A DNA stretch of 64,000 nt from Nocardia brasiliensis IFM 10847. GTDB lineage: Bacteria; Actinomycetota; Actinomycetes; Mycobacteriales; Mycobacteriaceae. Under the pieces are notes generated by a model that saw only the letters and a program-made list of their open reading frames with translations, searched no databases and was not told the origin of the DNA. A program made the position numbers and the translations under genes. The first letter of the stretch is position 1, and each line of letters begins with the position of its first letter. Shown here in pieces: positions 33,329-41,012 of the stretch. Location of the stretch: the NCBI RefSeq assembly GCF_000710915.1, contig NZ_BAUA01000223.1, positions 1-64,000 on the forward strand. Direction: 5' to 3'.

Positions 33329-34066
33329 ATGCCAGCCAAGGAACAACCGATCGCCTCCGTGTGGGCACGGCCGCGTAAACCGCGACGCGAACAGCCCGCG
33401 CTCAGCCGCGAGCAGATCGTGGCGGCAGCGCTCGAACTGCTGGACAGCGCGGGCTTCGAAGCGCTGAGCATGCGAAAACTCGGCGCCGAACTCAACGCGG
33501 GCGCGACCTCGCTGTACACCCACGTGGCCAATCGAGACGAGCTGATCGAACTGGTCGCCGACGCCGCACTGGGCGCACTGCCGGTCCCCGATCCGGCGGA
33601 CCCGCGCGGCTGGCGTGCGGCGGTCACCGATTTCACCGTCGCGCTGCGCCGCACCATGCTGCGCCACCCGTGGCTGTCATCGATGATCGGCGAGATCGGC
33701 ACCCTGTACCTGGGGCCGAACATGATGCGCGGCACCGACGGCTTCCTCGGTGTGCTGGAGCGGGCCGGAATGGATTCGGCCACAGCCGATCTCGCGATGA
33801 GCACCATCCTCGGCTACGCCTTCGGCATCACCATGTCCGAGGCCGCCTCGCTCCGGGTGGTGCAGCGCAGCGGTCTCAGCGAAGCGCAGTGGTACGCGAG
33901 CATCTGGCCCGCCGCCGAGTCCGCCGCCCGCGGCTATCCGTATCTGCACAAACGCTATGCCGCACCGCCGACGGACGATCTGTCCGCCGAACGCGACGAA
34001 TTGTTCGTGCGCCAGCTGGAATTCATCCTCGACGGCCTGGAAGGCGCACTGCGCCGCGCGGATTGA
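33329..34066 (+). CDS. TetR-family repressor of the MFS pump
   Basis: TetR regulator of 245 aa with a basic N-terminal extension (ARPRKPRREQP) before the helix-turn-helix at about residues 28-75 (LSREQIVAAALELLDSAGFEALSMRKLGAELNAGATSLYTHVANRDELIELV in pieces). The C-terminal part is of the TetR_C_1 tetracycline-repressor type. GGAAGGAG ends seven bases before the ATG, a strong site. Divergent from the MFS exporter and separated by the repeat array. Confidence 0.92.
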   Translation: MPAKEQPIASVWARPRKPRREQPALSREQIVAAALELLDSAGFEALSMRKLGAELNAGATSLYTHVANRDELIELVADAALGALPVPDPADPRGWRAAVTDFTVALRRTMLRHPWLSSMIGEIGTLYLGPNMMRGTDGFLGVLERAGMDSATADLAMSTILGYAFGITMSEAASLRVVQRSGLSEAQWYASIWPAAESAARGYPYLHKRYAAPPTDDLSAERDELFVRQLEFILDGLEGALRRAD

Positions 34067-34073
34067 ACGAGCT

Positions 34074-35435
34074 CTACCGGCGAATGCCGGGCGCGCCGGG
34101 ACCCAGGCAGACCATGATGGCGCAACCCGGCGCGGTATCCCAGAATGGCGGCGCGAGTGGCGAATTCAGGCAAGACAGGACGTTGCAGCCGGGATAGGCG
34201 AACGGCCCCGCACCGAAAACCGCCAGCACGAAGTTGTAGTCGACGAACTGGCCTGGATTGAGCCGGATCGGCGGTTCGGCGTACGGTCCCGGGTCGGGCA
34301 TCGGCGGCTCGTGGAACGCCGCGAAGAGCCTGCGGAAGAACTCGTACGGCAGCTCCTGGGTGTTCTGGATCACGCCGGACAGACCGTACCGGCTGACGTT
34401 GCCGTAGAACCCGGTCCACACCACCGTGAGGTCGAGACTCGGCATGACGAAGACGTTCTGCATACCGAGTCCGGCCATCATGTACACATCGGCCGGCAGA
34501 ATCGCCGCGGACTCGGCACAACCCGGCCCGAGCCAGAACAGATAGCCGTAGCACCGGTTGGTCGCCGACGGCGTGCGCGCCTGCCGCAGATACTCCTGCG
34601 AGACGAGTTGCGCTGCGCCCCAGCGCCCGTCATTGCCGACGAGCAGTCCGAGCTTGGCGAAGTCGTTGGGCGGGATCATCAAGTGGGCGTAGCCGTAGGT
34701 ATGTCCGGAACGGTCCCGGGCCCAGTAGTAGTCGCCGCGTTCGATGCCGAGCGGGTCGAACAGTTCCCGCTGCGCGAACTGCTGGAGCGGTTCGCCGATC
34801 GCCAGTTCCATGACGTAGGTGAGCAGATCGACGTTGCGCTGGCTGTAGCTGAAAACGGTGCCGGGCGGGTTGTCCAGCGGCACCCCCAACGCCTGTACCG
34901 CGCTGTTCGGATCGATCGGAATCACCGCGGTGGCGCCTTCGGTCAGCACGCCGACCTTCATCCCCGAGGTTTCGGTGAGCAGGTTCTGCACGGTGATCGA
35001 GCGATGTTCGGCATCGCCGAGCCCCGGCGGCAGGTACCGGTCTATCCGGGCGTCGAGATCGAGCTTGCCCTGGTCCCAGGCGATTCCGGCGAGCAGCGAG
35101 ACCACGCTCTTGGTGGCACTCCAGATGTTCCACGCGGTATCACCGGTCTGCGCGTTCGTCGGCCCCTCGCCGATCAGGCAGTTGTGGCGGAACACCTGTA
35201 CGTTCAACCGATTTCGGGTGGCGGCGAACTGCAATGCGGCATTGAGCCGATGCGGGTCCAGGCCGACCTGCTCCGGTTCGGCCCTGGCGAAATCGCGACC
35301 GGACGACACCGCGCAACTCGCCGTCTCCGATATCCGGCCAGGCTCGGCCTGCGCGCTCGCGACGACGCCGTGGCCCGCCACCAGCGATAGCGCAGCGAAC
35401 CCGATCAGGAATCCACCGAATCGCCCCATGGACAC
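34074..35435 (-). CDS. Secreted serine hydrolase (beta-lactamase/PBP fold), copy 2
   Basis: Exported protein of 453 aa in the PF00144 beta-lactamase-related serine hydrolase family. A signal peptide (about residues 1-30, ending SAQA) precedes the catalytic domain. The nucleophile motif is S106-A-T-K109 in WSATKSVVSLLAG, and the tyrosine motif lies in FSYSQRN. Many members are esterases, amidases or D-aminopeptidases rather than beta-lactamases; the substrate is unknown. A cysteine-containing tail (PGCNVLSCL, APGCAIMVCLGPGAPGIR) is shared with the paralogue 60 bases upstream. The start is GTG, or ATG two codons later. Confidence 0.82.
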   Translation of the reverse strand: MSMGRFGGFLIGFAALSLVAGHGVVASAQAEPGRISETASCAVSSGRDFARAEPEQVGLDPHRLNAALQFAATRNRLNVQVFRHNCLIGEGPTNAQTGDTAWNIWSATKSVVSLLAGIAWDQGKLDLDARIDRYLPPGLGDAEHRSITVQNLLTETSGMKVGVLTEGATAVIPIDPNSAVQALGVPLDNPPGTVFSYSQRNVDLLTYVMELAIGEPLQQFAQRELFDPLGIERGDYYWARDRSGHTYGYAHLMIPPNDFAKLGLLVGNDGRWGAAQLVSQEYLRQARTPSATNRCYGYLFWLGPGCAESAAILPADVYMMAGLGMQNVFVMPSLDLTVVWTGFYGNVSRYGLSGVIQNTQELPYEFFRRLFAAFHEPPMPDPGPYAEPPIRLNPGQFVDYNFVLAVFGAGPFAYPGCNVLSCLNSPLAPPFWDTAPGCAIMVCLGPGAPGIRR

Positions 35436-35495
35436 GAGGTTATCGCGTGCGTCCAGGACCGACCGGGGAATGACGGATGCCGGCCGGGCCGAGAT

Positions 35496-36854
35496 TCAGC
35501 GAATTCCTGGCGCACCGGGCCCGAGGCACAGCAGAATCGCGCAGCCCGGCGCGGTATCCCAAAAGGGCGGAGCCAGTGGATAGTCCAGGCAGGAGAAGAC
35601 GTTGCACCCCGGATAGGCGTTCGGGCCGATGCCGAACACCGCGAGCAGAATGTCCTCGTCGACGTAGGTCCGCGGGTCCAGCCGCACCGGCGGCTCGACG
35701 AACGGTCCGGGGTCGGGCAGGGGCCGATCATGGAAGGCGGCGAAGAGTCTCCGGAAGAATTCGTAGGGCAGTTCCGCCTGATTCTGCAGGGTGCCGGTCA
35801 ATCCGCCGCTGCTCTTGTTGCCGAAGAAGCCGGTCCAGACCACCGTCAGATCGAGGCTGGGGATGCCGAAGACGTTCTGCATGCCGAGCCCGTCCATCAT
35901 GAAGATGTCTTCCGGCACATTGTAGAGCGGCGCCGCGCACTCGGGCCCGAGCCAGAACAGGTAGCCGTAGCACTCGTTCGGCTCGGAGGGCCGCAGTGCC
36001 GCGCGCAGATACTCCGTCGAAACGATTTGCTTTGCGCCCCAACGCCCGTCGTTGCTCACCAACAAGCCGAGCTTGGCGAAATCGTTCGGTGGAATCATCA
36101 AGTGGGCGTAACCGTAGGTGTGCCCGGCGCGATCCCGGGCCCAGTAGTAGTCGCCGCGTTCGATGCCGAGCGGGTCGAACAGCTCACGCTGCGCGAACTG
36201 CTGCAACGGCTCGCCCACCGCCAGCTCCATGACATAGGTGAGCAGGTCGACGTTGCGCTGGCTGTACCGGAACGTCGTGCCCGGCGGATGGTCCAGCGGC
36301 ATGCCCAAGGCCTGCACCGCGCTGTTCGGGTCGATCGGGATAACACCGGTGATGCCCTCGGTGAGCGCGCCGACTCGCATGCCCGAGGTCTCGGTGAGCA
36401 GATTCTCCACCGTGATCGAGCGATGCTCGGCGTCCCCGAGTCCCGCGGGCAGGTACCGGTCGATCGGCGCGTCGAGATCGAGTGCGCCACGGTCCCAAGC
36501 GATTCCCGCGAGCAGTGACACGATGCTCTTGGTGGAGCTCCAGATGTTCCACGCGACGTTGCCGGTCTGCGCGTTCGTCGGCCCCTCGCCGATCAGGCAG
36601 TTGTGCCGGAACACCTGCACGTTGAAACGGGCACGGGTGGCAGCGAAGGTCAGCGCGTCGGCGAGCCGATCGCGGTCCAGGCCGACCTGCTCGGGCTCGG
36701 CGCGAGCGAACTCGCGACCCGGCGACACCGCACAGCGCACGTCCCCGGACGCGCGGTCGGGGGCCGCCTGCGCGATGCCGGTGCACAGGTTCCCGGCCAC
36801 CAGTGCCAGCGCGGCGAACCCGACCAGGAATCCAGTGCATCGCCCCATGCGCAC
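35496..36854 (-). CDS. Secreted serine hydrolase (beta-lactamase/PBP fold), copy 1
   Basis: Paralogue of the next gene (452 aa), aligning without gaps over almost the whole length and roughly three quarters identical by eye. Signal peptide about residues 1-30; nucleophile motif S106-S-T-K109; tyrosine motif in FRYSQRN; the same cysteine-containing C-terminus. The sequence around the start is also duplicated (both have CGATARCCTCGTG before the ATGGGGCG), so the duplication included the promoter. The two copies may be separately transcribed. Substrate unknown. Confidence 0.82.
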   Translation of the reverse strand: MRMGRCTGFLVGFAALALVAGNLCTGIAQAAPDRASGDVRCAVSPGREFARAEPEQVGLDRDRLADALTFAATRARFNVQVFRHNCLIGEGPTNAQTGNVAWNIWSSTKSIVSLLAGIAWDRGALDLDAPIDRYLPAGLGDAEHRSITVENLLTETSGMRVGALTEGITGVIPIDPNSAVQALGMPLDHPPGTTFRYSQRNVDLLTYVMELAVGEPLQQFAQRELFDPLGIERGDYYWARDRAGHTYGYAHLMIPPNDFAKLGLLVSNDGRWGAKQIVSTEYLRAALRPSEPNECYGYLFWLGPECAAPLYNVPEDIFMMDGLGMQNVFGIPSLDLTVVWTGFFGNKSSGGLTGTLQNQAELPYEFFRRLFAAFHDRPLPDPGPFVEPPVRLDPRTYVDEDILLAVFGIGPNAYPGCNVFSCLDYPLAPPFWDTAPGCAILLCLGPGAPGIR

Positions 36855-36917
36855 GAGGCTATCGCCGCGCTCCCCCGGATCGGGCCAGCCCGGCCCGGCG
36901 CGTCAGAAACCACAAAC

Positions 36918-36943
36918 GCCGCCAGGTCCTACGACCTGGCGGC
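36918..36943. repeat. Inverted repeat upstream of the serine hydrolase pair
   Basis: Eleven-bp perfect stem GCCGCCAGGTC with GACCTGGCGGC around a four-base loop, in the 300-base region between the diverging hydrolase and fur genes. It could be a regulatory site or an old terminator. Apart from the Fur-type repeat at 37117, no other feature is seen there. Confidence 0.5.
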
Positions 36944-37116
36944 GCTGAGTCGCCGGACGCCACGCCAGCGTCACGACTCGTGTCGACGTCCCACAAGCGC
37001 CTCTCGGCGAGTGGTCGCACGCAGCGACAAAGGGTGAGGCCCGGGGCTGTCCGGACGCCGACAGTGGTGATCAACGACCACCGGCCCGGAAGTATTCCAC
37101 GCATGACGCACCCCTC

Positions 37117-37141
37117 CTTTTCTTGACTCATTCCAGAAAAG
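37117..37141 (+). promoter_or_regulatory. Candidate Fur/CatR-type operator
   Basis: CTTTTCT-N11-AGAAAAG, an AT-rich 7-bp inverted repeat in GC-rich DNA, lies 17 bases before the fur-family ATG. It overlaps TTGACT (a possible -35) and probably mediates autoregulation. Confidence 0.55.
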
Positions 37142-37158
37142 AGAGGAGTATCGAAGCC

Positions 37159-37599
37159 ATGCACACCAACGACACCGACGCCAAGGCGCAGCTGCGCGCG
37201 GCCGGTCTGCGGGTCACCGCCCCGCGGATCGCGGTGTTGGACGCGGTCGCGGCCGCACCGCACACCGATGCGGATCGCGTGGCCGCCACCGTCCGGCAAG
37301 CGCTGGGTTCGGTCTCCACCCAGGCCGTCTACGACGTCCTGCGGGCCTGCGTGCATGCCGGGATCCTGCGCCGGATCGAGCCCGCCGGATCGGCGGCGCT
37401 GTACGAGACCCGGACCGGAGACAACCATCACCATCTGGTGTGCCGCAGCTGCGGCACGGTCGTGGACATCGACTGTGTCGTGGGCGCAGCCCCGTGCCTG
37501 GAACCCGACGACGCACACGGGTTCGCGATCGACGAGGCAGAAGTCGTTTTCTGGGGTCTGTGCCCGCAATGCCGTACATCCGCGCGGCAAGAATCCTGA
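37159..37599 (+). CDS. Fur-family peroxide-type regulator (FurA/CatR-like)
   Basis: Metal-dependent repressor of 146 aa. The N-terminal winged helix contains LRVTAPRIAVLDAV and STQAVYDVLRACVHAGILRRI. The dimerisation domain has the regulatory metal site in DNHHHLVCRSCG and structural zinc cysteines as CxxC (CRSC) and CPQC. Sitting 60 bases ahead of the catalase gene, it resembles CatR-catA of Streptomyces and furA-katG of mycobacteria, where the regulator derepresses catalase upon peroxide. The ATG at 37159 has GAGAGGAG ten bases upstream; an upstream ATG at 37123 lies in the operator. Confidence 0.9.
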   Translation: MHTNDTDAKAQLRAAGLRVTAPRIAVLDAVAAAPHTDADRVAATVRQALGSVSTQAVYDVLRACVHAGILRRIEPAGSAALYETRTGDNHHHLVCRSCGTVVDIDCVVGAAPCLEPDDAHGFAIDEAEVVFWGLCPQCRTSARQES

Positions 37600-37659
37600 T
37601 CGAGTCCCGGGGGAACAGCCCACCCCTGGGACATCCGCACCGACGAGGAGGCTTCGAAC

Positions 37660-39147
37660 ATGACCAAGCCGACAACGACGAACACCGGCACTCCGGTAGA
37701 GAGCGACAACGAATCGCTCACCGCGGGCGCCCAGGGCCCGATCCTGCTGCACGATCACTACCTGATCGAGAAGCTCGCCCAGTTCAACCGGGAACGGGTG
37801 CCGGAGCGGATCGTGCACGCCAAGGGCGCGGGCGCCTACGGCGAGCTGGTCGTCACCAACGACGTCAGCCGCTACACCAAGGCCAAGCTGTTCCAGCCCG
37901 GCGCGCGCACCGAGTCGCTGGCCCGGTTCTCCACCGTCGCCGGTGAGCAGGGCAGCCCCGACACCTGGCGCGACCCACGGGGTTTCGCGGTGAAGTTCTA
38001 CACCGAAGACGGCAACTACGACCTGGTCGGCAACAACACCCCGGTCTTCTTCATCAAGGACCCGATCAAGTTCCCCGACTTCATCCGTTCGCAGAAGCGC
38101 TTGCCCGGCAACGGACTTCGCGACCACAACATGCAGTGGGACTTCTGGACGCTGCGCCCCGAGACCGCACACCAGGTGACCTGGCTGATGGGTGATCGCG
38201 GCATCCCGAAGACCTACCGGCACATGAACGGCTACGGCTCGCACACCTACCAGTGGATCAACGCCGCGGGCGAACGCTTCTGGGTGAAGTACCACTTCAA
38301 GACCGACCAGGGCATCGACTATCTCACCCAGGCCGACGCCGACCGGATCGCCGGCGAGAACGCCGACTACCACCGCAAGGATCTGTGGGACGCGATCGAA
38401 CGCGGCGAGTTCCCCAGCTGGACGCTGCACGTCCAGGTGATGCCGGTCGCCGAGGCCGAGAGCTACCGGTTCAATCCGTTCGACCTGACCAAGGTGTGGT
38501 CGCACAAGGACTACCCGCTGATCGAGGTCGGCAAGTGGACGCTGAACCGCAACCCGGGCAACTACTTCGTCGATATCGAGCAGGCCGCCTTCGAGCCGTC
38601 GAATGTCGTTCCCGGCATCGGCTATTCGCCCGACAAGATGCTGCTCGGCCGCGTGTTCGCCTACGCGGACGCGCACCGCTACCGGATCGGCACCAACTAT
38701 GCGCAGCTGCCGCCGAACCTGCCGCGCGCCGCGCAGGTGAACTCCTACTCCAAAGAGGGCGCCATGCGGTACTTCTACAACGACGCGAATGTGCCGGTGT
38801 ACGCACCCAATTCGTTCGGCGGGCCGCACGCCGATCCGGCGCAGGCGCCCGACGGCGGGCTCTGGGACTTCGAACCGACCATGGTGCGAGCGGGCTACCT
38901 CGAGCACGCTGAAGACGGGGATTTCACCCAGCCGGGCACCCTGGTGCGCGAGGTGTTCAACGATGAGCAGCGCGATCGCCTGGTGAGCAACGTCGTCGGG
39001 CATGTGCTCGGCGGCGTGCAGGAGCCGGTGCTGAGCCGGGTCTTCGAGTACTGGACGAAGGTGGATCCCGAGATCGGCAAGCGAATCGAGGAGGGGGTGC
39101 GCGCCGGGCTCGACGGCGCGCCGACACCGCCGCCCGCGCAGGGCTGA
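37660..39147 (+). CDS. katA: Monofunctional haem catalase
   Basis: Small-subunit catalase (495 aa) that dismutates hydrogen peroxide in the cytoplasm. The distal histidine is H53 in ERIVHAKGAGAYG, the distal asparagine region is in NNTPVFFIKDPIKFPDFI, and the proximal haem-ligand tyrosine is Y335 in RVFAYADAHRYR. Length and motifs fit clade 3 catalases. The gene follows the Fur-type regulator at 60 bases, probably as an operon, and has GACGAGGAGG before the ATG. A strong hairpin ends the transcript. Confidence 0.95.
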   Translation: MTKPTTTNTGTPVESDNESLTAGAQGPILLHDHYLIEKLAQFNRERVPERIVHAKGAGAYGELVVTNDVSRYTKAKLFQPGARTESLARFSTVAGEQGSPDTWRDPRGFAVKFYTEDGNYDLVGNNTPVFFIKDPIKFPDFIRSQKRLPGNGLRDHNMQWDFWTLRPETAHQVTWLMGDRGIPKTYRHMNGYGSHTYQWINAAGERFWVKYHFKTDQGIDYLTQADADRIAGENADYHRKDLWDAIERGEFPSWTLHVQVMPVAEAESYRFNPFDLTKVWSHKDYPLIEVGKWTLNRNPGNYFVDIEQAAFEPSNVVPGIGYSPDKMLLGRVFAYADAHRYRIGTNYAQLPPNLPRAAQVNSYSKEGAMRYFYNDANVPVYAPNSFGGPHADPAQAPDGGLWDFEPTMVRAGYLEHAEDGDFTQPGTLVREVFNDEQRDRLVSNVVGHVLGGVQEPVLSRVFEYWTKVDPEIGKRIEEGVRAGLDGAPTPPPAQG

Positions 39148-39164
39148 GCGCCGCCGTGATTGCT

Positions 39165-39202
39165 GGTCGCGGGGTGCGCACATGCGCATCCCGCGACCGT
39201 TT
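39165..39202 (+). terminator. Terminator of katA
   Basis: Sixteen-bp stem (39165-39180 with 39183-39198, one G-T pair), then GTTTA. Confidence 0.7.
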
Positions 39203-39266
39203 ACGCAGGTCAACCGGACCACGGTCGCAGTTTGCCGGATGATCACCCGCCTGCGAAAGTGGTGGG

Positions 39267-40187
39267 ATGATTCGGTTCACACGTGCTACCCGGGTGGCAC
39301 TGGCCGCCGCCGCGCTGGTCCTGCCGCTGCTGGCCGGCTGTGGCACCGATTCTCCTGCGGCACTTACCGAATCATCCGCGGCGAGCACCGCGGCCATTGC
39401 CGCTACCGCGGAACTGACGGCGCTGGAACAGCAGTACGACGCCCAGCTCGGGCTGTTCGCCGTCGACACCGGCAGCGCGAAGACGCTGACCAATCGCGCC
39501 GACCAGCGCATGCCCTTCCTGTCCACCTTCAAGGGACTCGCCGCGGCCGCGTTACTGAAGGCGCACCCGCTCGCCACGGGATACTTCGACAGGGTCGTGC
39601 ATTTCACCGAAGCCGACCTGGTCACCTATTCGCCGGTCACCAGCACCAAGGTGGCCGAGGGCATGACCATCGCGCAGATCGCCGACGCCGCGATCACCCA
39701 GAGCGACAACACCGCGGGCAACCTGCTGCTGCGCGAACTCGGTGGGCCGCAAGGGCTTACCGCCTTCCTGCGCACGCTCGGCGACCAGGTCAGCCGCCTC
39801 GACCGCTGGGAACCGGATCTCAACACCGCCCTGCCCGACGACGAACGCGACACCACCACCCCCGCCGCGCTCGCCGCCGACTACCGCGCCCTGGTCTTGG
39901 GCGATGCCCTGGGCGCTCCTGAACGCGAACAGCTCACCACGTGGCTGAAGGCGAACACCACCGGTGACAAACGAATTCGCGCCGGTGTTCCGGCCGGCTG
40001 GACCACCGGTGACAAAACCGGCACCGGCGACTACGGCATGGCCAACGACGCCGCCGTCACCTGGCCCGACGGCGGCCGCGCTCCCCTCGTCATCGCCATC
40101 CAAACCCGCAAATCCACCAAAGCAGCCGAGCCCAGCAACGATCTCGTGGCCGCCGCCACGAGACTCGTCGTCGAAAAGTTGCGCTGA
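39267..40187 (+). CDS. bla: Class A beta-lactamase, lipoprotein
   Basis: Serine beta-lactamase of 306 aa, exported as a lipoprotein: the signal ends in LLAGC with the lipid cysteine at C25. All class A motifs are present: S86-T-F-K89 (nucleophile and lysine), S146-D-N148, the omega-loop glutamate E182 in EPDLN, and K250-T-G252. Related chromosomal enzymes are known from Nocardia species (the AST/FAR/BRA group), so this is probably an intrinsic determinant. No mobile element flanks it. No ampR-type regulator is adjacent. Confidence 0.93.
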   Translation: MIRFTRATRVALAAAALVLPLLAGCGTDSPAALTESSAASTAAIAATAELTALEQQYDAQLGLFAVDTGSAKTLTNRADQRMPFLSTFKGLAAAALLKAHPLATGYFDRVVHFTEADLVTYSPVTSTKVAEGMTIAQIADAAITQSDNTAGNLLLRELGGPQGLTAFLRTLGDQVSRLDRWEPDLNTALPDDERDTTTPAALAADYRALVLGDALGAPEREQLTTWLKANTTGDKRIRAGVPAGWTTGDKTGTGDYGMANDAAVTWPDGGRAPLVIAIQTRKSTKAAEPSNDLVAAATRLVVEKLR

Positions 40188-40250
40188 CCGTCGATGCTCC
40201 GTGCGCGGCTCGCACCGGGCGAGATCGAGGGCACAGCGCGACCGCCGGAT

Positions 40251-40256
40251 TAGGCT
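40251..40256 (+). promoter_or_regulatory. Leaderless -10 element of the TetR gene
   Basis: TAGGCT six bases before the GTG at 40263. Confidence 0.5.
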
Positions 40257-40262
40257 CGGGCG

Positions 40263-40865
40263 GTGACAGAGGGACGTGGAGGTCGGGCGGCGCAGGCGGA
40301 TCGGCGGCGGGAGGAGATTCTCGAGGCGGCGCGGGAGGTCATCGCGGAGCGGGGATATCGAGGGGCTTCGCTGGCGGCCGTGGCCGAGCGGGTGGGGCTG
40401 ACGCAGCCCGGGCTGCTGCACTACTTTTCGAGCAAGGAGGAACTGCTGGTCGCGGTGCTGGAGGCCCGGGATCGGTGGGATACCGCGGCGTTTCTGGCGG
40501 GGCCCGCGGCGGGTTCACAGTTGTCCTCGATCGCGCAGTTGGTGGAGTACAACGCGATGCGGCCGGGGGTGGTGCAGACATTCACAGCGCTCGCGGCCGA
40601 GAGCGTGACGGGACAGCATCCGGCGCGCGCCTACTTCGTCGAGCGGTACGCGAACGCCAGGACGAAGATCGCCGAGCTGCTGCGGGCGGAATTCGGGGAC
40701 CGACTCGCGGGCGGGCGCACTCCGGAACAGGTAGCACCGCTGCTGCTCGCGGTGATGGACGGTTTGCAGACGCAATGGCTGCTCGACCCGCAGACTGTTG
40801 ACATGGGTGATTCCTTCCGGAACTTCATCGCTCTGCTCGGACCGGAAACTGACCCCGCAGACTGA
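40263..40865 (+). CDS. TetR-family regulator next to a GH3 glucosidase
   Basis: TetR/AcrR regulator of 200 aa. The helix-turn-helix is at about residues 15-60 (REEILEAAREVIAERGYRGASLAAVAERVGLTQPGLLHYFSSKEELL in pieces), and an all-helical ligand domain follows. Codon choice at the N-terminus is slightly less GC-biased than in neighbours (several GGG and GCG runs). The glucosidase gene follows on the same strand 147 bases later with a palindrome between, so it probably represses that gene. Confidence 0.88.
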   Translation: MTEGRGGRAAQADRRREEILEAAREVIAERGYRGASLAAVAERVGLTQPGLLHYFSSKEELLVAVLEARDRWDTAAFLAGPAAGSQLSSIAQLVEYNAMRPGVVQTFTALAAESVTGQHPARAYFVERYANARTKIAELLRAEFGDRLAGGRTPEQVAPLLLAVMDGLQTQWLLDPQTVDMGDSFRNFIALLGPETDPAD

Positions 40866-40889
40866 TCCAAAGATAACGAAATAGTAACT

Positions 40890-40911
40890 TCACCTACCAT
40901 TGATTAGGTGA
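40890..40911. promoter_or_regulatory. Candidate operator of the GH3 gene
   Basis: TCACCTA-N8-TAGGTGA, a perfect 7-bp inverted repeat, lies between the TetR gene and the glucosidase. It is a plausible TetR site, although a weak terminator cannot be excluded. Confidence 0.5.
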
Positions 40912-41012
40912 GCACGGCGGCGGCGCCCGCCGCACGCTCCGCCCTTCGTGGCGACCGCCGACTGTTTCGCGACCGCCACGCGCATTGTCATTGCGAGACA
41001 AAGGAGTTCACC

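Noticed and set aside
36859..39246. A 795-codon open frame on the minus strand
   Set aside because: It is antisense to the fur-family gene and katA, and its Val/Gly/Asp/His/Arg-rich composition is typical of antisense shadows in high-GC coding DNA.
39267..40187. Acquired resistance gene on a mobile element
   Set aside because: No transposase, integrase or flanking repeats are seen, and codon use equals that of neighbours; an intrinsic Nocardia-type enzyme is more likely.
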